Source of the DNA: Channa striata
Taxonomy: Eukaryota; Chordata; Actinopteri; Anabantiformes; Channidae
NCBI GenBank assembly: GCA_033026295.1
Contig: CM065176.1
Coordinates: forward strand, 2,802,501 to 2,866,500
Direction of reading: 5' to 3'
DNA length: 64,000 nt
The notes below the pieces were generated by a model. That model did no database searches. It worked only from the letters and a program-made list of their open reading frames with translations, and had not been told where the DNA came from. Below are positions 23,701-35,700 of the stretch, one piece after another. Each line of letters begins with the position of its first letter. The stretch's first letter is position 1. The translations under genes were made by a program, and so were the position numbers.

Positions 23701-26700
23701 TGGTTGTATTTTGGCTTTTTGCAGGGCGAATCTTAATGCTGCGCCTGTGTTGTCAATTAACAATAGTTATTTTTGTATAACTGCATATGTTTTGTCAAAC
23801 TGCGGTAATTTGAGCTCAGAGGGCCACCTTAAAAAACTCCATAATTTTACTTGAATGTCGGAGAATCCCACTGCCCTCAGCAGAACACGTCAGCCCGAAC
23901 TACTGAGGCAGGTAATGTTACAGCGAGGCACATCATACAAAGATGGACATAAACAAAACACAAAAATATATGTCTCACCATTTTCTTTGCAGAGAACAAA
24001 GAGGAATTCAGCTGCACAATCCTTAACATCAGTATCAATGTGTGTCATAAGGCGGACAAGTTTGTTCCTCAGAGCACTGCCTGTCTCGGGCCTGTTCTTC
24101 ACATCACGCAGTGGAGGCAGCACCTAAGGACACACGCACAATATATTAATACTCAGGCCATCAAAATGTCAGCAGTGCTCATAATTAATTTCATCACGAC
24201 TTATACCCAATACTGACCTTTGACCTGAGGTACTTTCTGGTTTCTCTGTGAATGCGCACACTCTCAGTCAGCAAATTTAGTGAAGGAAGAAGGGTTTCCT
24301 TCAGCTTACATCCCTGGGAAATATAGAAGCATACCTTTTCAATTTTATAATGAATACAATCACACTAAAGTCAGTTTTAGCACATTGACAAATGTATTTG
24401 GTGGTCATATAATAAAATGAAACATCATTCAAGAGTGTGCACTACGTGAGCATTTCAACTAAAACAATTAGGGTCTTAACCTTATTTAGTCGCATCAAAT
24501 CTACATCGTAGGACTTCTGTACAGACTTCAGTAGGACACACCTAAGGACTATCACAGTCTGGACATCAGATATAAAGACGGTTTCCGCAAACTATCACAG
24601 ATTTCTGGTCAGAGAGTAGCAAACACCTGACGACTGAATAGGAACGACTTGAAGCTCTGAAGATAGGAAAACCTGCAAATCCCACGAGACGCAAAATTTC
24701 ACGCGTGTTCTTGTGCCAAAACAATTATGGTGGTAAGCGTGAACTTTGACTCTGTGACTTTGTGCATAAAAGAACAAAAGAAAAAAATATGATGGCTGTA
24801 AAGCTGGGGAAAACGTGGACTCTCAGTAATGGCATTAAAAGTAACTGCTGTTCAGTATCTATTAGCTCAAACTTCAACATTACCAAATTCGATCAACATT
24901 GTTATTTTGTGGAACCCCCCAAAAAACCTGACATGGTGGCAAAGAAAACCCCTCCATCACTTCTACCAGCACAGCACCTTGGACATACACAAATCATAGT
25001 CCATACTGAATATACCGAAGCCGTAGTTACCTAGAACAGCCATAGTTTTTTTAGTTTAGTTCCAAAAGATCATTTTAAATTCTTGTTTGATTTGTTCATT
25101 GCAACCAGCTGAAGTTTGAAAACTTTGCCTGTCTATCAGATGGATGTGTTCCACGAGGTCACATTGAGAAAAACATACGAATGAAGAGACAGATGAAAAT
25201 TGCCCTTTTAGTTGGACTTGGAACCTGCTGCTCTTTGAACCCCAAAATCATGTGAGACAGAGGAGGGACCAGAGGAGGATCATTTACCACAGTATTCTAA
25301 TAATTTCATCAATATATCAAAACATTAACATTGTCATAGCAAATCAAGTTTATTTACTGTTTATTTCCCAAATTACCAACAAATTAAAATAAATGATCTT
25401 ACTATAAAAAAACCTATGTTGTTTTCCCAAGAAATGATCTTATCATAAGAAAATGAATTGTGTTTTCCCTAGGTACGATTATTATGCCATTGTCAAGACA
25501 TTACAGTATAAACAACATAATTGCATCCATAGCAGTTTTTATATCCTTTCTGCATGAGGAATCAGTCTTTAAAAATAATTGTAAAATCAGAGCAATATGC
25601 TCATGTATTACTGTTATTATCATTATTAATATAAGTGTTAATAATCATAACAATAATAATAAACACAATCTCACCTGATCGAGTCTTTTCTCCATGAATT
25701 CCAGTAGCATGTCGACGGCATCCATATTGACCCCCATGTACTCAGTGGAGCCTTGTTGCACCTGGGGCATCAACAGTACATCCAAACAAGGCAGAGGGAG
25801 GTTACCGAGCAAGTTGACTGTATGGCTGAGGAGAAGACAAGGTGGAAGTTAGAGCGTCACAGAAACATGTAACCAATGACCAGACAAGTAAAGTGTGCGT
25901 TGTCCTACGTGTGGAACTCCTCCGTCTGTTCGTCTCCATCGGCACGGCTCATTAGACAGAGTCTCAGTATGGCCCCCAAGTGTCTGTACTCTGCTGCCTC
26001 CTGCTTCAATCAAAGACATTACACACAACACAATGTTTAATGTGGATATATGTATATACAGTTTTTGTTCGTGTGTAATTAAGTACTTGATTTCTGACAC
26101 TGAAAACAAGACAATGCAATACAGGTTTCATACTATATTTTAAAAAAAGAATGGAAAGCAATTTGTTTTTCAAGAACATCTGTACCCTAGGTGGCAATTT
26201 TATTTCTTCTCTAATTTAATTAGACCTGTCTGTATATGTCTAAAAAGACCTAAGGGCGTGGATGATGTATAATTTCCTTCTTCTTAACTCAGATAAAATT
26301 GAAGTTATTGTGTCTGCTGTTTCTTCCGTTAAAGGGAGTTTTTCCTCTCCACTGTTGCCTATAGCTGCTCAAGGGGGATTTGTTGGATTTTCTCTAAAAG
26401 TCTGTATAGTCTGGACTTTATCATGTAAAGCGCCTTGAGATTACTTTGTTGTTAATTGGCACTTCATAAATAAATTTAGATTGAATTAAATAGGACTGGC
26501 TTAAATTCAGGCAGCTAAAGAATCGCTGTACAGCTCATATAAAAAAAAACAAATTAGATATTTTTTCCAAATCACCACAAACTACTTGAATTTTGTTTCA
26601 TGTCAAAAAATAAAAAAAATTTAAGATAAAATCTTATTTTGGTAAGTGTGCTAGGGTATCCGAAGAGTTAGTACATTTGCAATTAGTCAACACATTTGTC

Positions 26701-29700
26701 GAAAGTGACTTACACGTGAACATGCACTCTCTATCTTCTGATATACAGTGGTGTGAATAAGTGTTTGCCCCTAAACCTAATAACTGGTTGGGCCACCCTT
26801 AGAATTGGATTCAGATGCTGTGGTCAGGACTTTGACCAGGCCACTCCAAAGTCTCCATTCTGTTTTTCTTCAGCCATTCAGAAGTGGTTTGCTTTGGATT
26901 GCCCTGCTGCAGAATCCAAGTTCGCTTCAGCTTGAGTTCACAAACATTCTCCTTCAGGATATTTTGGTACACATTAGATGTCATTGTTCCATTTATCACA
27001 GCAACTCTTCCAGGTCCTGACACACCAAACCAGCCCCAGACCATCACACTACAACCTCCATATTTTACTGTTGGTATGATGTTGATCTTGGAACTCTGCC
27101 ATGCAAACCATTTTTGCCCAGTCTCTTTCTTTTGGTGGAGTCATGAACACTCACCTTAATTGATGCAAGTTAGGCCTGCAGGTCTTTGGATGTTGTTGTG
27201 GGGTCTTTAGTTACCTCTGAAATGAGTTGCTGCGCTCATGGGGTAATTTTGGTCAGCCCGCCACTCCTGGGAAGGCTCTCCACTGTGTTTTTGCCATTTA
27301 TAGATAATGGCTCTCACTGTGGTTCGCTGCAGTCCCAAAGCTTTAGAAATGGCTTTATAACCTTTTCCAGACTGATAAATCTTAATTATTCTTTTTCTTA
27401 TTTGTTTTTGAATGTCTTTGGATCTCGGCATGTCGTCTAGCTTTTGAGGATCTTTTGGTCTACTTCACTTTGTCAGGCAGTTATATTTTAACAGGGGGGG
27501 AAACACTTTTTCACACAGGGCAATGTGGTTTTTAGCTTTGACTAATAATTAATTTAGTTTGATGATCAGACACATTAAAGTGTGACAAACATGCAACAAA
27601 ATAAGAAGTCAGTAAGGGGGCAAACACCACTGTATAGCAGCCCTAATTGGTACTTAGTAATGCCCCCTTTTGTAGATATCTAAGCTTACAAATGCCTTTT
27701 TTAGCCAGCTAAAAATCTTTACATTCTTCTACAGTATTTAGCACTTGCTCTTATCATTTTTTCAAAAGGTCTCTCATTCTGGACTATCTTGTACAACTCT
27801 TTTAAGACCTACCAATTGTCATTGGTAGAGGTGGCCTGGTGTCCATTTAGGGGTTGCCACAGCGTAATGAGTTCCACAGGCTTATCCAATAATAATATAT
27901 TTTATTTATAGGCGCCTTTCATGACACTCAAGATCGCCATACAGAAAAAACAACAATCAAAAAATAAAAAAAAATACAATCAATGTCAGTTAAATGGTAA
28001 AGGTAAAGAGATAAAAGCAAGGTAAATACAACAAAACAAACTAAAATACCACAGAAAATGATTAAACACGGACAACTGCAACTACCGCAGCATCAATCAT
28101 CAATGTCTACTGAGGAAGATATTAGTGCAGGCCAACCAGTCAAAGAGAATAGGTAAGTTTAAACAGATGCGAGCTGAGATTTGAATTGCATTAGAAAGGT
28201 CAGGGGGGGGGAATTCCATAGTTGGAGTGAGGCGAACAGTAGGAACAGTGAGACGAATAGATAAAGAACATCTGAGACTATGGGCAGGTATGGTGATATG
28301 GAGGTCGGCAAGATATGGAGGCACGAGGTTCTGAATGTACCAGCATTTTGTAATGAATGCGATATGTAATAGGAAGCCAGTGGAGCTGCTGCAGAACAGG
28401 TGTAATATGACAGGTAGATGGAGTTGTATGCTCGATGCTCACTGTACAATTCTGTACAAGTTTAAATTTGTGAAGTTTTTCGGGAAGACCAAACACGAGG
28501 GAGTTGCAGTAGTCAAGCCGAGAAGTGACAGGACTGTGAACCAGTGCGGCAGCAGTATGAGGTGTGAGGGAGGGACGTAGGTGGTTGATGCTGCGAAGAT
28601 GAAAATAGGCAGAGCGTGTGACACAAGCTCTTAACCTGAGGGGAGGGGGAGATTATGAGAATTGTCAATAGAAATGTTAAAGCCGTCTGATTTAGTGTAT
28701 TTTCTGTCAATGAGTAACATTTCTGCTTTATCATTGTTTAGTTTGAGAAAATTTCATGAGAGCCAGGATTTTATATTGAGGAGGCAGTCAGTGAGGGAAG
28801 ATCCAGGGAGGGTGAAATTTGCTTTGATGGAGATGCAGAGCTGGGTGTCTTCTGCGTAACAGTGAAAGTGATGTTAGTTTGTCCGACCTCTCCTCGTTGG
28901 AGTCTTTTCCTGTCCCTGTCTGTACTGCCCCAACAGTTCAGAGAGCTGCTGAGGCTACCACAGTTTCATAAAAAGTCCGTAACAGCTCTCTGCACACACC
29001 AGAGGACCTCAGTGTCCTCAGCAGGTGGAGGCAATGCTGGTCCTTACTGTACAGAGAATCCGTGTTGTTTGTCCAGTCCAGGTATTTAAAAGGTGTCCAC
29101 AGTTTCTGTCTGAGACCTGGATTTTCACCGGTGTGTGTGATGGAGGGTTCCTTCTGAAGTCAAGCAATAGCTCTTTGTCTTACTGGTGTTCAGGAACAAG
29201 TGGTTGTTTTCACACCAGTCCACAAAGTCAGTGATGACCCCCCTTCTGCAGGTGACAGTAGTGGGAGTTGTATTTGAAGTCTAATGTGTACAGTGTGAAC
29301 AGAAAAGGGGGAAAGTCCCTTGAGGTGTCCCTGTGTTGCAGACTACCACATCTGACACACAGTCTCACGAACTGCGGCCTGTCTGTGAGGTAGTTGATGG
29401 TCCAAGCAGCCAGATATTGGTCATGCCCAAAACCTCCAGCTTCCCCCTCAGCAGCGATGGCTGGATGGTGTTGAAAGCACTTGAGAAATCAAAGAACATG
29501 ACCCTCACAGTACTCCCAGGGGACTCCAGATGAGACAGGGCCCGATACTGCAGATAAATGAAGGCGTCATCCACCCCGATAGGCAAACTGCAACAGGTCC
29601 AGTACGGAGTACGGAGGTAGACAAGGACGATCGTCTCCATAGACTTCATCAGTTGGGAGGTTAAGGCGACCGGTCTGTAGTTGTTAGGGTCTGTGGGATG

Positions 29701-32700
29701 TGATACTTTTGGAACTAGACAGGAAGTCCGCCAAAGCACCGGTACTTTCTCCAAATTATGGCTCAGGTTAAATAGGGACAGAACAACTTCAAAGACCAGG
29801 TCTGCACAATCCCCGATGATCCTGGAGTGATGGTCAGGGCCTGTGGCCTTCCTGGCCTTAGTCTTCCTTAGCGCTCTTCTAACCTGATCCACAGTGAGTC
29901 AGAGGGGGGTGACTGGTCAGGAGCTGTGGGTTGCTGGTGGCTCTCTGTGACCGTGGGAGCAAGGGCAGAGTGGTCTGCATGGAGCTGAGGTGTGAGAAGG
30001 AGCTAGGGAGTGGGCAGAATCGAATCTGTTAAAGAACAGATTTAATTCATTTGCCCAGGCCTCCTCCTGTGGGAGGTAGTACGGCCAATCGTTATTTGCC
30101 GCTAATTCAACATTCCTGCTACAGAATTGCTGTTTAACATTGATGTGCCCAGGGTTACACTGTTACTATCTGTTGTTCACAAACACCCGCAGTCCCCCTC
30201 CCTTCCTCTTATCGCTCTCTGCCACACTCTGATTTGCCCGCACCAGTGTAAATCTGTTGACGGTGACCACAGAATCAGGTGTGTCGTGGTTCTCTCCCTA
30301 GAGAACGTCAACCCAGCTAAGACCTAGCAGCTGGTCGAGTGTAAACACTTTTTGTCGGAGGTCGACACAAAAAGTTGGCAAAATATGATAAAACATATTG
30401 CAAACGTGAGGAAGTTTGTTCCCCTAGTTGCACGACTCCTTAGGGGTATGAAGAAAAAAAACACAGCACCCATACAGCATGGAAAAAAACATTAAAAGAT
30501 GTGAAGAAAAGTACAGAGCTGCTGAAACCTGCTGCCACAAACGCAGAGCCATCTTAAGTAAAGCTGTTAAAATAGAACGCAGGCGGCAGAAACCAGACTG
30601 GAACTGTTCATAAAGATTATTGTGTGTTAGATGGACATCGAGCTGAGAAGCAATATTTTTTTCTAAAATCTTGGAGAAAAAGAGAAGATTGGGGATAGGA
30701 CGGAGATTCCTGAGGCCATTAGGATCTACAACAGGCTTTTTGAGTATGGGAGAAACAGCAGCTGTTTTAAGAGGGGAGAGAACAATTCCAGTGATAAGAG
30801 AAGAGTGTATTAAGAGTGCAATGAGCGGAGCATGGGAAGAAACAGTTTCCTTAACAAGAACGGTTAGAAGAGGGTCGAATTGGCAAGTTGATGATTTGGA
30901 TTTTTTAATTAAGTTAGAAATTTCAGCAATGGAATGTAAATTGAACGAGAGAGAGAAAATGAGAAGGATTAATGTGGTAACAGAAAAAGATGGATTTTTA
31001 TTGGTTAATAGTAAGCTCCTGACAAATATTTTTAATTTTATTAGAAAAAAAGGATAGGAGTATATTGCAGAAATCATTGGAATACATGTGTGAAGGAAGT
31101 GAATGTGGGGGATGTGTGATATTTCTAAACAGAGAGGCGACTGTGGTGCAGTAGGTAGCGCAGGTTGTTCACCAATCCCACAGTCCTTGGTTCCTGAGCA
31201 AGACACTGAACCCCCACTTAGTTGCTCCCAGTGAGTGTCGGATAGGTGCAGAGCAGCTCCCCCATGCATGAGTGTGCAAATGGGAAGATAAGAAGCAGTG
31301 TGAAGCACTTTGAGTACCAACAGGTACAAAAGTGCACCATTTATCACTTACAAAGCCTTTGGATCACCTTCATTCAAAGAAATAAAGGTCCTTCCTGATA
31401 GATCATCTCAATGATAGAGATGAGGCGATGAGGATGGTGTCATCTGCAAACTTTGACAGACTGATGTCCAGATGTGCCGCTGCTGGTGTACAGGAAGAAT
31501 AACAGGGGAGAAAGAACGCAGCTTTGGGGGGATCCAGTGCTGATGGTCTGTAAGGCAGAGACATGCTTCCCCAGCCCCACAAACTGCCGTCTGTCCGTCA
31601 GGAACCCGGTAATCCAACTGCACATGGAGTCAGGCACGTTTAGCTGGTAGTGCTTGTTTCTGAGCAGAGCTTGGAGGATTGTGTTGACGACAGAGCCTAA
31701 GTAGGTATAGCAGTAGTAGTATATCAGACTGGCACATGACAGGTCTCCAGTGATGTATTGAAAAAGTCTGTGAACACTGGGGACAACTGAGTGGCACAGT
31801 GCTTAAGGGTGGCGGGGGAGAGGTTTGAGCGGTAGAGGAGAGGGGGACACTAGGTTTGTCATTGCTATAACTCACCCTGGTGTGTGATGGAATGATGTTG
31901 TCCTCCCAGAAGCTGATGTAGGACGTCACAGTGTCTGTGTGACTCATCCAGGCTGCTAGTAGCAGCCAGTCTAAAAACATGCCAGTTTGTACAGTCCAAA
32001 CACTGAAGTTCCTCCCAGCACGACTGGTCCACTTCTTTGATGTCCTCATAGCAGGTTTGCAGAGTCTTAAATTCTGCCTGTATGATGGAATCAGATGCAC
32101 CATGACAAAATATGACTGCTCCAGAGCAGCACGAGGGATAGCATGGTAAGCTCCACTGATGGTGGTGTAGCAGTGGTCCAGCACTCTTTCCTCTCTTGTT
32201 GGGCACTTGATAAACTGTTTGTATTTTGGGAATTGGTGGGAGAGATTATCACCAAGAACAATAACCAAGGCATCTGGGTTTTTCCCGCTCCACTCACAGT
32301 ATCTTGTCGGCCACTGCGCCTCGCGGACGTGGCCTTGTGGCGGGATGTAAACATCAGCCAGAATAAATGAGGAGAACTCACATGGTGAGTAAAAAGGCTA
32401 ACAGTTCACAATGATGGCCTCCAGGTCTAGGGAACAGTGCTGAAATAAAAATGAAACATTGTTGCACCAGTCGCTGTCGATTTAAATACAAATTCCGGCT
32501 CCTCCATCCATCATTAACAGATGGTCTGAAAAAAGGAACAACATCAGCCTTGCAATGAACAGGAGCAGAACCGGAACAGCAAATCAAATCTAGAGCATGT
32601 CCTTTTAAATGAGTTGGAAAATGGACATTATGCTATAGTCCAAACCTGTCCAGGCAGGATAAACAAATCCTTGGTAAGGGTGCTGCTGGTATTGTCAGTA

Positions 32701-35700
32701 TGGATATTAATGTCCCCTAGGAGTATTATGTTATGTGAGAGTGTGGACAGATGTGTCAGGAATGCAGCATTTAAGGTTGTTTAAAAACTCCTTGTTAGGT
32801 TTTGGAGGTCGATAAACTGTAGCAATGCTAGTGGGAATAGGTCCAAACAACTGTGATGCCATGGATTCAAATGAGAGTGAGGCAGGTATAGCTACAGGTG
32901 AGAGTGTCCGTTTCTCGCGATACAAAATCGCGAGTCCTCCTCCCTAGCCAGAGGGACAAACCCCAAGTAAGTTCTACTAGACAACATGATTAGCAGTTGT
33001 CGAGCAAGAGTTTCAGGGAACAGTCAACAAACAAACAATCAAGTTCTGGTGAGCAGCGGCAGCCAACAGTGCCAGCGTTCACTCCCAGTGAAAAACAACG
33101 GTGCCAGCCCTCGACTTTGAGTGCGAGGATTCATTTGGCACGAGTTTTCATGAGTTTTGACCCTCCCACTTTGTCCAGGCTTGGGAGCGGCACCGAGGTT
33201 GGCCTTGGTGGCTGGGTAGGGCCACACCTGGTGGGTTGGCATTCAAGCCCATGGCCTTCTGCATCTCAACCCAATGCTCTACCACTGAGCCACCAACCCC
33301 CCCTCTAAACAACATGACTAAAATATGAAAAAAAAAATCCAAATGTGAAATTGCCTTTAGTACCTCTTCAGCCTTACGTGCAGTTGTGTCAAATGTGAGA
33401 TTGAACAGTATTTTCAGTATTTCCACAGCTAGTTCTGCCTTCTCCTGGTTCAGTGGAGGTAATTCTTTTGCTAGGATGTTCTCAAATCCTGCTCTGGCCG
33501 GCTCCAATGTAGCTGGCCAACACAGACCTAAAATGGCCTCCAACTGTTTGCCTACAACACACAGGGGAAAGGAAGTTGTCAACTCATTTGTACCTTATGT
33601 TTACAAAATGTTTCACTTAGATTTCAACCATTGTCATATGTCCTATTTCAGACTTATCTTCGACTGTGTGTTGTTGTAATATCTAAGGGGTGAATTGAAC
33701 TGGAATGCAAGTTGTCTTATGGTTTTGATTAGACTAGTGACCTAGTGAAATGATGTTTGTTACCCAGAGTTACAAAAGGAAGCCATTACCGAGCAGACTG
33801 ATGCCATGAAGCTTCTGAGCCAGCTCTGCCCTGATATCCACTCTTAGAGCCGTCAACAGGAAGGTGAGGCGTAAGATAAAGAAAAACACCTGGATAGAGA
33901 GAACAGGTGGATGTTAATTTGATGTCTCTCTTGGGAGAAGTATATACAACGTCAGTACATTCGGTACCATACCTCATGGTTCCAGGTGGGATCTTGACAC
34001 TGCTTCAGCCTCTTGGAAACACCCTTTATCAGCTGCAGTTCTGCTGCTACCGCCTGTCACGCATCCATTGACCCATCAACAGATTTTACAGATTAAGTCC
34101 GTAAATCAAAACGTTTATGAAACATTTCTCTTTTTTTTGGTAAGGCATAATTTAAGAAACAAACCCAAAGATTTTAGTGCACTGGGTTTAAATTATTTGC
34201 AGTTTTCTGATATAACATTGACTCCAAAAGGTATATACAGCAGACGTACCTGTCCTGTCTCACTGTGAAGCAAGATGTTACAAATGGATTTAAGAGCCTC
34301 AGCAATCACTTCCGGGTCAGGGTTTTCAAAAGAAGTGGAGGTTTCCTTCACCACCTCGAATACTTCATTCACCTCTTTACCCTCTCCTCTGTCACCCTCT
34401 GCTATGAAATGACATAATTTCAAAGTCAAGTAACAACTGTAGGTCGAAATTTTACCTATATTGGATTACTTTGAAATTACTTTAAATGGTTATGTAACAA
34501 ATGGAGAGCCATAAACAGAGCATTTATTCTCTTTAAATAGGTCGTAATTGTAGGGCAACTTTCTTTCTTTCTTCCACTGGCGTCCTTAAAATCCAGGCCA
34601 TCATAAAATAATCCTTCACCTTACATTGTTATCCATAATGATAAAGCTTAAACATATCTTAAAGACATAATACTACCATAATATTTCCACACCTCGCTCT
34701 CAGAGTGCAGGTATACTTGTTGTTCCAAAAGTTTCTAAAAGTTAACAAGGACAGAGCCTTTAGCTTTCAAATTCCTCTCCCGGTTTCGAAAAAGGAGGCA
34801 GATGCCCTCTCTTTTAGATGATAACGTTCTGGCTCAGGTAACTCTGAACCTATAAGAGACTGCTGTGGGACTTCTGTGGAGGCACTGACAGTGCATTTCC
34901 TCCATTTTACCATTTAAAAAAGTTATAATTTATTGCAAATCCAAATAGAATTGTTGCACAGCCAGGGGATTTGGGGGAGAAACTCAGAAAAAACTGAAGT
35001 TATTGCATTTGGGCCTAAAAGTCTAAGAAACAGGTTTTCTAACCATATCACTACTTTAGATGACATAACACTGGTCCCAAAATGCAGGCCTACTTATGGT
35101 TCCCAGAATTTCCACAAATAGAATGCGAGGCAGGGCCTTTAGCTATCAAGCTCCTGTCCTGTGGAACCAGCTCCCAGTCCCGATTCGGGAAGCAGACACC
35201 CTCTCTACTTTTAAGACTAGGCTAAAAACTTAAAGCTTATAGTTTGTTATAGTCATGCTGCTATAGGCTTAGACTGCTGGGGGACTCTGCACTGTGCCAC
35301 TTTCCTCTTCTGTTCATTCTCTCCTCTCACCCCACATCTATAATGTCACCAATGTATGACCTTAACTCTGTATCTTCTTTCTCCCGTAGTCGTCTTTCTC
35401 CCCCTCTGTCCCCCTCTCTCTGTCCCGATCTTCAGGTGTCCCCGGATTTGGCGCTGTGTGTCCTACTAACCTGCCCAATGTTTTTTTGTTGCTCTTTCCT
35501 CTTTTCTCTCTCCACTTTTCACTCAGCCCAACCGGTCAAGGCAGATGGCTGCCCAACCTGAGCCTGGTTCTGCTGGAGGTTTCTTCCGGTAAAGGGAGTT
35601 TTTCCTCTCCACTGTTGTAAATGGGTTGCTCAAGGGGGATTTGTTGCGTTTTCTTTAAATGTTTGTATAGTCTTGACTTAATTATGTAAAGTGCCTTGAG

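Noticed and set aside
29365..29892. 175-codon minus-strand frame as a host gene
   Set aside because: It carries non-LTR reverse transcriptase motifs and sits in the ric8a intron among other LINE pieces.
30671..31057. 128-codon plus-strand frame
   Set aside because: It is the antisense shadow of the L2 reverse transcriptase read on the minus strand.
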